In this document: piece after piece, positions 27,287 to 36,704 of the stretch
Position numbering within the stretch: position 1 is the stretch's first letter
How the letters are laid out: every line of letters begins with the position of its first letter
Source: Flavobacterium sp.
GTDB taxonomy: Bacteria; Bacteroidota; Bacteroidia; Flavobacteriales; Flavobacteriaceae
NCBI GenBank assembly: GCA_015234525.1
Contig: JADGMX010000020.1
Span: 1-64,000, forward strand
DNA length: 64,000 nt
Reading direction: 5' to 3'
The notes under the pieces: model-generated
What the model was told of the DNA's origin: nothing
What the model saw: only the letters and a program-made list of their open reading frames with translations
Databases searched by the model: none
Program-made: the position numbers and the translations under genes

Positions 27287-27345
27287 TCCCGCTTTCGCCT
27301 TTATCTCTCCGCTAAAGCTTCGAGGATATCGGCTCTATCGGGGCT
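27287..27345 (+). repeat. Dispersed intergenic repeat, copy E (divergent)
   Basis: A shorter, more diverged copy that starts TCCCGCTTTCGCCTTTATCT and ends GGCTCTATCGGGGCT. It lies after the SurA gene in the same direction, just before moxR. Confidence 0.6.
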
Positions 27346-27399
27346 GAAAACAGTATTTCCGTTGCTATTTGAACTAAACCAAAAAACATCAATTCATCT

Positions 27400-28353
27400 A
27401 TGTCGGACGTTGCAGCAATTCAAAATCTGGTTCAAAAGAGAAATGAACTAAAAAAGGAAATCTCCCGAATCATTATCGGTCAGGACGTAGTGGTCGACCA
27501 AATTTTGCTGAGCATCTTCGCCGGCGGACACGCACTTTTGGTTGGCGTACCCGGACTTGCCAAAACGCTTATGGTGAACACCATCGCACAAGCGCTGGGC
27601 CTCGACTTTAAACGCATCCAGTTCACACCCGATCTTATGCCGTCGGATATCCTCGGAAGCGAAATCCTCGACGAAAACCGACAGTTCAAGTTTATCAAAG
27701 GGCCACTTTTCGCAAACATCATTCTCGCCGACGAGATTAACCGGACTCCGCCTAAAACCCAGGCGGCTCTTTTGGAAGCCATGCAGGAACGCGCGGTAAC
27801 AATTGCCGGACAAAATTATAAATTGGCCTTGCCGTACTTTGTGCTCGCCACCCAAAACCCGATCGAACAGGAAGGAACGTATCCGCTTCCCGAAGCGCAA
27901 CTCGACCGTTTTATGTTCGCCATTAAACTCGATTATCCGTCGTTCGCCGAAGAAGTTGAAGTGGTTCGCTCAACAACTGCTGAAAATAAAGTAACGATCA
28001 ATCCGCTGTTTTCAGCTCAGGAAATAATCGATTTTCAGCAACTCATTCGCCGAATCCCTGTTGCCGACAACGTGATTGAATACGCGGTGACACTAGTCAG
28101 CAAAACGCGTCCCGACAATCCGTTGGCAAACGATTACATAAAAAACTACCTCGATTGGGGTGCCGGTCCGCGTGCGTCACAAAATTTGATCTTGGGTGCA
28201 AAAGCACACGCAGCGTTCAACGGAAAGTTTTCGCCGGATATCGAAGACGTTCAGGCCGTGGCAACCGGAATACTTCGCCATCGGATTATCAAAAATTATA
28301 AAGCCGACGCCGAAGGAATCACCGAAGAGGCGATCATCGCAAAACTCATGTAA
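27400..28353 (+). CDS. MoxR-type AAA+ ATPase
   Basis: This 317-residue cytosolic ATPase has Walker A (GVPGLAKT, 49-56), Walker B (ILADE, ending D111-E112) and the ATQNPIEQEGTYPLPEAQLD segment typical of MoxR. MoxR proteins act as chaperones for VWA-domain proteins. No VWA gene is in this window. In related Flavobacteriia a MoxR gene after the SurA-type genes is common as far as I recall. Downstream it meets a minus-strand gene only 10 bp away, and they share a terminator hairpin. Confidence 0.93.
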   Translation: MSDVAAIQNLVQKRNELKKEISRIIIGQDVVVDQILLSIFAGGHALLVGVPGLAKTLMVNTIAQALGLDFKRIQFTPDLMPSDILGSEILDENRQFKFIKGPLFANIILADEINRTPPKTQAALLEAMQERAVTIAGQNYKLALPYFVLATQNPIEQEGTYPLPEAQLDRFMFAIKLDYPSFAEEVEVVRSTTAENKVTINPLFSAQEIIDFQQLIRRIPVADNVIEYAVTLVSKTRPDNPLANDYIKNYLDWGAGPRASQNLILGAKAHAAFNGKFSPDIEDVQAVATGILRHRIIKNYKADAEGITEEAIIAKLM

Positions 28354-28356
28354 TAC

Positions 28357-28382
28357 AATCCGGTTAATCGCCGGATTTTTTG
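28357..28382. terminator. Hairpin between convergent genes, overlapping a stop codon
   Basis: The stem AATCCGG / CCGGATT has a 7-nt loop and a T run on the plus strand. The loop contains the stop codon (28364-28366) of the minus-strand gene. It ends moxR transcripts; termination in the other direction is less certain because the A tract is short. Confidence 0.75.
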
Positions 28383-29503
28383 TTTATGTTCTGCTCGAGT
28401 TCATCATCATAGAAAAACAGGAAAGCGCTTCCCATCATGTCCTGATCTTCGTTACTTGTATTGTCGACCGTTAATACGAGTTCATACTGACGGTCTTTAA
28501 AAAGCCAAATCCCGTTTTCAGATAAGAACTGACCGACTTTTTTCAAACCAACCCGGTCGTTGTGATTTTCAATATCACTTGTAAAAATCGAGGTTTTAGT
28601 TGTCTTGTCCATCAACGAAATTGAGGTCGCAAACGGATGAACGTGAATCGCGGCAGCGTGTAATCTCAAACTATCCGTGATTTGCAACTGGTTTCCGACA
28701 TCGCTGCGATAAATGTTTTTCCCGGGCGGAATCACCCAATGACCCGACAATTTGCCGCCGGTTCCATCGTCATAGGAATGATTATCGGTTTCAACCGGAA
28801 TGCAAAAATCGGTTCCGGGATCAATCGGCGATTTATACGGATCGTATTTGTCGTAAGGTAGCATGATGAACGCCGTTCTGCTCAGCAATGGCTTCAACGG
28901 TTTGGTAGTATATTCAATCGAAACCTTGTGTTTTACATGAAGATTCGGATTTTTATGATTGTGGTTCAGCGATTGAGTCGTTACATATAAGAGGTCGCTT
29001 CCTCTCATCGGAACACCATAACCCGTCGGGAAAATAAAATCTTCAAGTCCGTGTGAGAGCGAAGTCATCCTCGGATACTGCTTTCCGATCCGATCTTCCA
29101 ACCCAAAGTGAGAATAGTAGTTTACATCGTTAAAGTCGACGTTGGTATGACAAATATAGTCGTTTGAAACGCGGGCCATGGTTTTCGCATCGTACGCTTT
29201 TACGTGAAAACCGGTTAAGTAAACCAAATCCGAATTTGCAGAGATCCGCACATAATCGGACGATTTCGGACCTTCCATCGATTTGTAAATTCCGTCAATG
29301 ACAAAGGTCGGCGACAACATTTGATATTCGCCCGACGCTTGATCAACATTCCATTTATTGTCGACCAATCCTAATTTATGAGCAATCGTGGTTTTGATAA
29401 TCGCCTGATGACGGTTTGATCTTGTTGTATAGATGGCAACCCCGCCAAGAAATATGAGCAGTAGTGCGACCGCAATAAATTTGTATATCTTTGATTTTGA
29501 CAT
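28364..29503 (-). CDS. Membrane-anchored copper type II monooxygenase-like protein (PHM/DBH fold)
   Basis: This 379-residue protein has one N-terminal helix (about 8-26), which should leave the rest in the periplasm. Several landmarks match peptidylglycine/dopamine-type copper monooxygenases. They are C118-H119 where that family has His-His, FIFPTGYG (157-164), and LNHNHKNPN (179-187, at the HYxNP site). H287-V-H289 is followed about 68 residues later by M356/M357 and a FLFFY strand. In PHM the second copper uses H-x-H and a Met 70 residues on. I read both copper sites as likely, with the first site changed from His-His to Cys-His. The substrate is unknown. The gene is divergent from an acyltransferase. 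Confidence 0.6.
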   Translation of the reverse strand: MSKSKIYKFIAVALLLIFLGGVAIYTTRSNRHQAIIKTTIAHKLGLVDNKWNVDQASGEYQMLSPTFVIDGIYKSMEGPKSSDYVRISANSDLVYLTGFHVKAYDAKTMARVSNDYICHTNVDFNDVNYYSHFGLEDRIGKQYPRMTSLSHGLEDFIFPTGYGVPMRGSDLLYVTTQSLNHNHKNPNLHVKHKVSIEYTTKPLKPLLSRTAFIMLPYDKYDPYKSPIDPGTDFCIPVETDNHSYDDGTGGKLSGHWVIPPGKNIYRSDVGNQLQITDSLRLHAAAIHVHPFATSISLMDKTTKTSIFTSDIENHNDRVGLKKVGQFLSENGIWLFKDRQYELVLTVDNTSNEDQDMMGSAFLFFYDDELEQNINKKSGD

Positions 29504-29507
29504 GTTA

Positions 29508-29515
29508 CAAACATA
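29508..29515 (-). promoter_or_regulatory. TAnnTTTG box abutting the start codon
   Basis: TATGTTTG on the minus strand ends four bases before the ATG of the copper-protein gene. With the usual spacing the transcript would begin about one base before the ATG, so the mRNA would be nearly leaderless. No clear TTG element lies upstream, so confidence is low. Confidence 0.35.
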
Positions 29516-29535
29516 CTTTTTTTTACTGATCTCAC

Positions 29536-30645
29536 ATGAATAATTCCGATCGCGTTTTTGGTTTGGATCTGATGCGCGCCGTCGCGATTCTATTAGTGGT
29601 TATTGGTCATTTGGGCTGGGCAGTCGGCGGGGAGAAGCATTCGTTGTCGCCCGTATTTGCATTTTCGTCATTCTTAGGCGTTGAGATTTTTTTTGTGCTT
29701 AGCGGTTTTTTGATCGGCAGAATTCTTGTCAGAATGTTTTCAGGTGATTTCTCCGTCCGCCAGATCCGAGTTTTTCTTAAACGCCGTTGGTACCGAACCT
29801 TGCCAAATTATTATTTAATACTTCTCGCTAATATTGCTATCGCTGCGTTTCTAGGGTATGAAATCGAACAGCTCTCGAAATACTTCCTCTTTCTTCAGAA
29901 CTTTGCTTGGCCAATGCTACCGTTTTTCACTGAATCATGGAGTTTGCCAATCGAGGAATTTGCCTATATCGTTCTTCCGGGAACACTACTAATAGGTTTA
30001 TTGACGGCCCGAAATGGAAGTAGAAAAATCATCTTTATATGTGTAGTATTAATGCTGGTTTTGGCAGGCGGAATTTTCAAATACCTGAATCATATCAATC
30101 ATCCAACGCCAACAATCGATCAGTGGAATCTTGGCGTGAAGTCGGTTGTGGTATTCAGAATCGACTCAATTTGCATCGGCGCTGCTTTCGCGTGGATTTC
30201 GATATTTTGTGCCGAGATCTGGGCAAAAAGCAAATATCTTTTGGCCGGCTGCGGACTTTTCGGCATCGGATTTTATTTTATCGGTGTTGGTTATTTCCGG
30301 TTGCTGATTGAAAATTATCCGATGTTTTGGAATGTATTTTATTTGCCACTGCTGTCGGTAATCCTCGCGTTATTCCTACCACTTTTGTCGGGATGGAACT
30401 CAGTTGCTAATTTAGTTGCCCGTCCGATTACCTATATAAGTCTGATTTCATATTCGCTTTATCTTGTTCACTATGGCATTGTGCTTCAATTGATGAACGA
30501 ATATTTGCCGGTCGGAATTGTTTCTGTACCGATATTCGTTGCGGTTTATCTGATGGCAACTTTTACGATCAGCACAATTTTGTATAAGTTTTATGAAAAA
30601 CCAATGATGGATAGGCGTGAACCTCGCGAAAAAATTGTAAATTAG
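29536..30645 (+). CDS. Acyltransferase 3 family membrane protein
   Basis: This 369-residue integral membrane protein has about ten helices. The acyltransferase-3 hallmark at the N-terminus is present: RAVAILLVVIGH (residues 14-25, with the catalytic-type His25), and FFVLSGFLIGRI at about 52-63. Such enzymes acylate O-antigen, other glycans or lipids at the cytoplasmic membrane. The acceptor cannot be told from context. It is a single gene, divergent from the copper protein gene with 32 bp between starts. Confidence 0.9.
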   Translation: MNNSDRVFGLDLMRAVAILLVVIGHLGWAVGGEKHSLSPVFAFSSFLGVEIFFVLSGFLIGRILVRMFSGDFSVRQIRVFLKRRWYRTLPNYYLILLANIAIAAFLGYEIEQLSKYFLFLQNFAWPMLPFFTESWSLPIEEFAYIVLPGTLLIGLLTARNGSRKIIFICVVLMLVLAGGIFKYLNHINHPTPTIDQWNLGVKSVVVFRIDSICIGAAFAWISIFCAEIWAKSKYLLAGCGLFGIGFYFIGVGYFRLLIENYPMFWNVFYLPLLSVILALFLPLLSGWNSVANLVARPITYISLISYSLYLVHYGIVLQLMNEYLPVGIVSVPIFVAVYLMATFTISTILYKFYEKPMMDRREPREKIVN

Positions 30646-30818
30646 ATTGATTCTCGACAGGCGATATTTACGGATTCGCATAAATTTAGTCGGAAACTAC
30701 CAGATTGTTAATTATTTACCAGAATTTTGATTTATTCTTAAATAATGGCTATTTAAGTTGCATTGTTGAAGAATCTTAGATAAAAAGTAAAATTCGCTGA
30801 CAATTCAGCAGAATATCG

Positions 30819-30826
30819 TAAATTTG
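30819..30826 (+). promoter_or_regulatory. TAnnTTTG promoter element of the aconitase gene
   Basis: An exact TAAATTTG box lies 21 bp before the ATG, predicting a leader of about 18 nt. A clear TTG partner is not visible. Confidence 0.5.
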
Positions 30827-30847
30827 CGTAACACAAAATAAGACATT

Positions 30848-33115
30848 ATGGCTTTTGATATCGAAATGATTAAAAAGGTTTACGAGAATATGCCGGCCCG
30901 CGTTGATAAGGCCCGTGAACTCGTTGGCCATCCGCTTACATTATCGGAAAAAATATTATACGCACACCTTTGGGAAGGCGAGGCTCGCAAGCCTTATACG
31001 CGAAGTAAAGATTACGTCGATTTTGCTCCGGATCGTGTGGCATGTCAGGATGCGACCGCTCAAATGGCGCTTTTGCAATTTATGCACGCCGGCAAACCTA
31101 AAGTTGCCGTTCCGACTACAGTTCACTGTGACCACTTGATCCAGGCTAAAGTTGATGCCGCAACCGATCTGGCTCGTGCAAAATCGCAAAGTAGTGAAGT
31201 TTTCGACTTCCTTTCTTCAGTTTCAAACAAATACGGAATCGGTTTCTGGAAGCCGGGTGCCGGAATCATTCACCAGGTAGTTCTTGAGAATTATGCATTC
31301 CCAGGCGGAATGATGATCGGAACTGACTCGCATACCGTTAATGCCGGTGGTTTAGGAATGCTTGCAATTGGTGTTGGTGGTGCCGACGCTGTCGATGTTA
31401 TGTCAGGCATGGCGTGGGAACTTAAGTTTCCAAAACTGATCGGAATAAAATTAACCGGAAAACTATCGGGTTGGACAGCTCCAAAAGATGTTATTCTAAA
31501 AGTTGCCGGAATCCTGACCGTTAAAGGCGGAACCGGCGCTATCATCGAATATTTTGGCGAAGGTGCACGCGCGATGTCTTGTACCGGTAAAGCAACTATT
31601 TGTAACATGGGAGCTGAAGTTGGTGCTACAACATCAACATTTGGTTACGACGAGGCAATGAGCCGTTACTTGCGTTCAACCAACCGCCCAGAAGTTGCCG
31701 ATGCTGCTGATCAAGTGGCGTCTTACCTTACCGCCGATGCAGAGGTTTACGAAAACCCTGAAAAATATTTTGACCAAGTAATTGAAATTAACCTTTCTGA
31801 ACTTGAACCATACCTGAACGGACCATTCACTCCGGATCTTGCGACGCCAATTTCAAAAATGAAAGAGGAAGCAATCAAAAACGACTGGCCGCTAAAAATC
31901 GAATACGGTCTTATCGGTTCTTGTACAAACTCGTCTTACGAAGATATTTCACGCTCAGGATCACTTGCTCGTCAGGCAGCTGAGAAGAAATTAAAACCAA
32001 AAGCTCAAATTACAATCAACCCGGGTTCTGAACTTGTTCGCTACACAATGGAGCGCGACGGTTACATGCAAACTTTTGATACAGTTGGCGCAACAGTTTT
32101 CGCAAACGCATGCGGACCTTGTATCGGAATGTGGGATCGTGAAGGTGCCGAAAAAGAACACCGAAACACAATCGTTCACTCGTTCAACCGTAACTTCTCA
32201 AAACGTGCCGACGGAAATCCAAATACGCTTGCTTTTGTAGGTTCGCCTGAACTTGTAACAGCGTTGGCAATCGCCGGAGATCTTGGCTTCAATCCAATGA
32301 CGGACAAGCTGATTAACGAAGACGGAATGGAAGTAATGCTGGACGAACCAACAGGTTTCGAACTTCCGCCAAACGGTTTTGCTGTTGAAGACGCAGGTTA
32401 CCAGGCGCCGGCTGAAGACGGAAGCAGCGTTGAAGTTCTCGTTAGCACCGAGTCAGAGCGTTTGCAACTTCTTGCGCCTTTCGAACCGTGGGACGGAAAC
32501 AACATCACCGGAGCAAAACTCCTGATTAAAGCGTTCGGAAAATGTACCACCGACCACATTTCAATGGCGGGACCATGGTTGCGCTACCGAGGTCACCTCG
32601 ACAATATCTCGAACAACATGCTTATCGGCGCGGTAAATGCATTCAACCAAAAGACAAACTCGGTTAAAAATCAACTTACCGGTAAATACGATACGGTTCC
32701 TGCGGTTCAAAGAGCTTATAAAGCTGCCGGAATTCCAACTGTAGTCGTGGGTGATCACAACTACGGCGAGGGTTCTTCACGTGAGCACGCTGCAATGGAA
32801 CCGCGTTTCCTTGGCGTAAAAGTAGTTCTGGTTAAGTCGTTTGCACGAATCCACGAAACTAACCTGAAAAAACAAGGTATGCTCGGACTTACCTTTGCAA
32901 ACGAAGCTGATTACGATCTGATCCGCGAAAATGATACGTTCAATTTCATCGATCTTAAAGAATTTGCTCCGGGTAAACCGCTTACAATCGAAGTGACGCA
33001 CGACGACGGGACAACCGATACAATCCTTACCAACCATACCTATAATGAAGGTCAAATTGGATGGTTCGTAGCCGGATCTGCGCTAAACTTAATCGCAGCC
33101 GCCGGTAAAGCATAA
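30848..33115 (+). CDS. acn: Aconitate hydratase
   Basis: This 755-residue TCA-cycle enzyme interconverts citrate and isocitrate. It is of the mitochondrial-type aconitase group. The [4Fe-4S] ligands are Cys359 (GSCTNSS), Cys422 and Cys425 (CGPC). The swivel domain follows from about residue 560 with [23 protein letters not shown] residues. The gene is single, with a promoter box upstream and a strong terminator downstream. Confidence 0.96.
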   Translation: MAFDIEMIKKVYENMPARVDKARELVGHPLTLSEKILYAHLWEGEARKPYTRSKDYVDFAPDRVACQDATAQMALLQFMHAGKPKVAVPTTVHCDHLIQAKVDAATDLARAKSQSSEVFDFLSSVSNKYGIGFWKPGAGIIHQVVLENYAFPGGMMIGTDSHTVNAGGLGMLAIGVGGADAVDVMSGMAWELKFPKLIGIKLTGKLSGWTAPKDVILKVAGILTVKGGTGAIIEYFGEGARAMSCTGKATICNMGAEVGATTSTFGYDEAMSRYLRSTNRPEVADAADQVASYLTADAEVYENPEKYFDQVIEINLSELEPYLNGPFTPDLATPISKMKEEAIKNDWPLKIEYGLIGSCTNSSYEDISRSGSLARQAAEKKLKPKAQITINPGSELVRYTMERDGYMQTFDTVGATVFANACGPCIGMWDREGAEKEHRNTIVHSFNRNFSKRADGNPNTLAFVGSPELVTALAIAGDLGFNPMTDKLINEDGMEVMLDEPTGFELPPNGFAVEDAGYQAPAEDGSSVEVLVSTESERLQLLAPFEPWDGNNITGAKLLIKAFGKCTTDHISMAGPWLRYRGHLDNISNNMLIGAVNAFNQKTNSVKNQLTGKYDTVPAVQRAYKAAGIPTVVVGDHNYGEGSSREHAAMEPRFLGVKVVLVKSFARIHETNLKKQGMLGLTFANEADYDLIRENDTFNFIDLKEFAPGKPLTIEVTHDDGTTDTILTNHTYNEGQIGWFVAGSALNLIAAAGKA

Positions 33116-33134
33116 TTCAAAATCTGTTTATAAC

Positions 33135-33168
33135 AAATCCGCTTCTTTTAGGAGCGGATTTTTTTTTT
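33135..33168 (+). terminator. Intrinsic terminator of acn
   Basis: The stem AAATCCGCT / AGCGGATTT (loop of 9 nt) is followed by eight T residues, 20 bp after the acn stop codon. Confidence 0.93.
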
Positions 33169-33186
33169 GGATTGATTTGAAGCCAT

Positions 33187-33281
33187 TTCCTGCTGTTCGC
33201 TATATCTTTTTATTGTTCATATTTAGCGTTCCCATTAAATAGAAACGGCAATAAAAAGGATGCCGCTTCCATCAGGGCTAA
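33187..33281 (+). repeat. Dispersed intergenic repeat, copy F
   Basis: This copy shares TGTTCGCTATATCTTTTT-like and AAGGATGCCGCTTCC sequence with copy B, and ends ATCAGGGCTA. It follows acn in the same direction. Confidence 0.8.
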
Positions 33282-33490
33282 CTTACGTATCTTTTTGCGA
33301 TAAATTCTAACTGGAGCTATTTTCTAAGTAGCATCTCGCGACTGAAAGCCTCAAGTAGTTTGAAAACCTGACTTTCAATTGCAGGAAAGTATGAATAGAA
33401 AAAAAAGTAATGATCGGAGTGGAATGGTGTTGCAACAACGATCGGTGTGCTTTAAACCAAGCTGAGAAGTGAAAACTGAAGAGTAAATTC

Positions 33491-33592
33491 AGCCCCTGAT
33501 GGGAGCGGCTATCCTTTTTTGCTGTCCGCGCAGATCAATTTCACCCTCACACATAATGGCAAAAAAGATAATAGCGGACAGCAGGAAAGGCT
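33491..33592 (-). repeat. Dispersed intergenic repeat, copy G
   Basis: On the minus strand it reads CCTGCTGTCCGCTATTATCT to GGATAGCCGCTCCCATCAGG and GGCT. An outer pair GCTGTCCGC / GCGGACAGC and TTTTTTGC / GCAAAAAA can form a stem. It lies 13 bp after gap, in the direction of gap. Confidence 0.8.
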
Positions 33593-33604
33593 GCCAAAAA
33601 TAGG

Positions 33605-35047
33605 CTAGTAGTATGTAAATCGGCGTACTTTAGAAATGTATTTTGCCAAGCGGATTACCTGGTGGCTGTAGCCAAATTCGTTGTCGTACCACACATAAAT
33701 CACGATGTTTTTGCCGTCTGCCGACACAATCGTAGCGTTGCTGTCGAAAATTGCCGGAGCCGACGTACCCACGATATCGCTTGAAACCAACTCGTTGTTC
33801 AGCGAATATTTGATCTGCTCGACCATTTCGCCTTCAAGTGCGTAACGTTTCATAATCGAATTGAGTTCCTCGATTGTGGTTTTGTTTTCAACCTCCAGGC
33901 TCAATACCACAAGTGATCCGTTTGGAACAGGAACGCGAATGGCGTTTGAGGTAAGTTTGCCCGCCAACGACGGTAACGCTTTTGCCACCGCACTTCCGGC
34001 GCCGGTTTCGGTAATGACCATATTGAGCGCAGCCGCACGGCCACGACGGTATTTTTTGTGCATATTATCGACCAAATTCTGATCATTGGTGTACGCGTGA
34101 ATGGTTTCGAGATGACCTTTTACAACGCCTAACGTATCTTCGATCGCTTTTAAAACCGGCGTAATCGCGTTGGTGGTGCAAGATGCCGCCGAGAAAATAT
34201 CGATTTCATCCGGACTGTATTCTTTGTGATTTACGCCGTGAACAATGTTCGGAATGCCTTTTCCTGGGGCGGTTAGCAAAACTTTTTCGACTCCGTTCGA
34301 CACCAAATGACGTGAAAGCGCCTCTTGGGTGGTGAATGCGCCAGTATTGTCGATCACAAGAGCATTCGATATCCCGTATGCCGAATAATCGATTTCCTCC
34401 GGAGCTGAAGCTGTGATGATGTGAACCGTGGTTCCGTTGATGATTAGTGCGTTGTTTGCCGCATCGATCGTAACCGAGCCCATGAAGTCGCCATGAATTG
34501 AATCGTATCTAAGCAATGATGCGCGTTTTTCGAGTGAAGTTGCATCGCATTTTTCGCGGGTAACGATTGCACGAAGACGCAGTTGGTTTCCCCGACCGGT
34601 TTTCGACATCAACTCGCGAGCAAGTAATCGGCCGATTCTCCCGAATCCGTACAAAACCACATCTTTCGGTTGGTTGCCAGGAAGCGATTTTGCGTTTTTA
34701 AGCCGGTCAATGATAAATGATTTTGCGTCGTCGAAGTTATTTTCTTCGTGGTGGAATTCGTAAGTAAGCTTACCGATGTCGAGTTTTGCCGGCGGCATAT
34801 CCAGCGAAAGGATTGCGCGGGCAAGTTCGACAGAATCAAAGATCGAGATTGGCTTTCCGACAAACTCGCCTGCGTATTCATGAAGGTTCATAATTTCGCT
34901 GACGTTTCGGTCGATGAGTTGATTTCTAAAAAGCACGATTTCGATTCCTTTGTCATACCAAAGGTCGCTGATGATCTTAATAAACTCGACTCCGGCACGA
35001 CGGCGGTCGGCTTGGAAATTGAGTTCTTTTTCGTAGGTAATCTTCAT
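33605..35047 (-). CDS. gap: Glyceraldehyde-3-phosphate dehydrogenase with N-terminal extension
   Basis: This 480-residue enzyme has the GAPDH core from about residue 128. The nucleotide-binding loop is YGFGRIGR (133-140), the catalytic segment is SAASCTTNAITP with Cys290, and the base His lies in ETIHAYTNDQ. An extra domain of about 125 residues precedes the core, so it is longer than the usual 330-340. Extended GAPDHs are known in Bacteroidota. The turn after the second beta strand (VTREKC) lacks the acidic residue that favours NAD, so NADP use, and a gluconeogenic role, is possible. This is inference. Confidence 0.93.
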   Translation of the reverse strand: MKITYEKELNFQADRRRAGVEFIKIISDLWYDKGIEIVLFRNQLIDRNVSEIMNLHEYAGEFVGKPISIFDSVELARAILSLDMPPAKLDIGKLTYEFHHEENNFDDAKSFIIDRLKNAKSLPGNQPKDVVLYGFGRIGRLLARELMSKTGRGNQLRLRAIVTREKCDATSLEKRASLLRYDSIHGDFMGSVTIDAANNALIINGTTVHIITASAPEEIDYSAYGISNALVIDNTGAFTTQEALSRHLVSNGVEKVLLTAPGKGIPNIVHGVNHKEYSPDEIDIFSAASCTTNAITPVLKAIEDTLGVVKGHLETIHAYTNDQNLVDNMHKKYRRGRAAALNMVITETGAGSAVAKALPSLAGKLTSNAIRVPVPNGSLVVLSLEVENKTTIEELNSIMKRYALEGEMVEQIKYSLNNELVSSDIVGTSAPAIFDSNATIVSADGKNIVIYVWYDNEFGYSHQVIRLAKYISKVRRFTYY

Positions 35048-35133
35048 TTCGGTTGCTGTGTTATGTGTTAAAACCGGTGCAAAAGTACCGATTTCAAACG
35101 TTTTCGTAAAATATTTCGCAAGATTTTACAAAT

Positions 35134-35164
35134 AAAAAAACCGGACGTTTTTGCCCGGTTTTTT
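35134..35164 (-). terminator. Intrinsic terminator of htrA
   Basis: The stem AACCGG / CCGGTT (with flanking A and T tracts, loop of about 10 nt) lies 15 bp after the htrA stop and before gap. The run of seven T on the minus strand supports termination in the htrA direction. Confidence 0.85.
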
Positions 35165-35178
35165 GGTGTTGTTATTTG

Positions 35179-36579
35179 TTAAATTATAATTCGGAAAAGT
35201 TGTCCTTCGGTATTGATAATTTCGATTCGTACTGGCTGATTATTGGATTTGTTTGACAGAATTTTTCGGACGGTTTCCACATCAGTAGCCTTAATATTAT
35301 CGACACTTAGGATAATGCTGCCTTTTAATTCGTCGGCATATTGCGCAAGATCGTCATTGTTGACATCGGTAATTTTCACTCCGTAGTTAATCTTGAATCG
35401 CTTTTTATCTGCGGCTTCTAAATTTTCGAGTTGCATGCCTTTTAAAGTTGCGGCCGTGTTTTCGTATTTTGAAAGTGTCACCGGAACGGTAATCGATTTG
35501 CCATCGCGAAGAACGGTTACCCGAACTTTATCGTTAGGACGTTTGGTGTTCAGGTATTGCGCAAGATCAGAGAATGAGCCGATATTTTTATCGTCAAGTT
35601 TCTGGATGATATCGCCTTTTTTCAATCCGGAGCGTTCAGCACCCGAATTTTTTGTCACCTTATTAATATAGAAGCCGTTGGTTTCAGCAATGCCGAGTTC
35701 TTTTGACGCGGTCGGATTCAGTTCACCACCTTCAACGCCAAGGATTCCGCGTTGTACGTTACCGAATTCCATGATGTCTTCAATAATTTTTCGGGTAATG
35801 TTGGATGGAACAGCAAAAGAGTAACCGACATACGATCCGGTCATTGATGAAATCATGGTGTTAATTCCGATTAGCTCGCCGTTGGTGTTGATCAGCGCGC
35901 CACCGCTGTTTCCCGGGTTAACCGCGGCATCAGTTTGGATGAATGATTGGAGTCCGCTGCTATCAAGATTTCGCGCTTTGGCAGAAACGATTCCGGCAGT
36001 TACGGTCGAATTAAGGTTGTAAGGGTTTCCGACGGCAAGCACCCATTCGCCCACTTTCACATGGTCTGAATCGGCAAAAGTGGTGTAGGCAAGTTTGACA
36101 TCCGCATCAATTTTAAGCAGTGCGATATCCATCTTTGAATCGGTTCCGATAAGTTTTGCTTTGTAGGACTTGTTGTTATTGAGCGTAATCTCAATATCGG
36201 TCGCGTCCTTGATCACGTGATTATTGGTCACGATATACCCGTCTTCAGAAATAATCACTCCGGAACCGGTTCCAATTTGAGTTTGCTGTTGCCCGCCGCG
36301 ATATCCGTAAAAGAATTCGAGCATCGGGTTGGTAACAGTACGATAGGAAACGTTCTTTACGTGAACCACATAATGAACAGCTTTATTTGCAGCTTCGGTA
36401 AAATCCAGGGTTTCAGGCGAGAGTCCGACAGGTCTAAGATAAGACGTTGTCGGCGCTAATGTGGTAATTCCGTTTTTCTCGGGAAATAATTGATCGTCAT
36501 CAATAAATACTTTATAAGCTCCCAATGTTACAGCACCGCTGAGTAGGGACACTAAGAACATGCTTGAAAGGTTTTTCAT
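35179..36579 (-). CDS. htrA: DegP/HtrA family serine protease
   Basis: This 466-residue envelope protease/chaperone has an N-terminal signal or anchor (about 5-24). The trypsin-like domain has H121 (TNNHVI), D151 (DIALLKI) and S225 (NPGNSGGAL). Two PDZ domains follow (about 275-365 and 375-465), with the first carrying SGAERSGLKKGDII. The triad is intact. HtrA degrades damaged envelope proteins. It is a single gene, divergent from dapF. Confidence 0.96.
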   Translation of the reverse strand: MKNLSSMFLVSLLSGAVTLGAYKVFIDDDQLFPEKNGITTLAPTTSYLRPVGLSPETLDFTEAANKAVHYVVHVKNVSYRTVTNPMLEFFYGYRGGQQQTQIGTGSGVIISEDGYIVTNNHVIKDATDIEITLNNNKSYKAKLIGTDSKMDIALLKIDADVKLAYTTFADSDHVKVGEWVLAVGNPYNLNSTVTAGIVSAKARNLDSSGLQSFIQTDAAVNPGNSGGALINTNGELIGINTMISSMTGSYVGYSFAVPSNITRKIIEDIMEFGNVQRGILGVEGGELNPTASKELGIAETNGFYINKVTKNSGAERSGLKKGDIIQKLDDKNIGSFSDLAQYLNTKRPNDKVRVTVLRDGKSITVPVTLSKYENTAATLKGMQLENLEAADKKRFKINYGVKITDVNNDDLAQYADELKGSIILSVDNIKATDVETVRKILSNKSNNQPVRIEIINTEGQLFRIII

Positions 36580-36704
36580 AGTTTGAAATATTATAGTATT
36601 TAACGTAAAAATATCAGGATGATATATAGCGCGAATGGTCTTTAACGCACGTTTAACACCGGTGGTTTTACCTTATCTTCGTACATTTACCATCATTTAA
36701 AATT

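Larger units (their letters stand above)
33116..33604. other. Intergenic region between acn and gap with two repeats in inverted orientation
   Basis: This 489-bp stretch lies between the convergent acn and gap genes. It contains the acn terminator, then a plus-strand copy of the dispersed repeat, about 210 bp of featureless AT-rich sequence, and a minus-strand copy. No protein-coding frame is credible. Confidence 0.75.
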
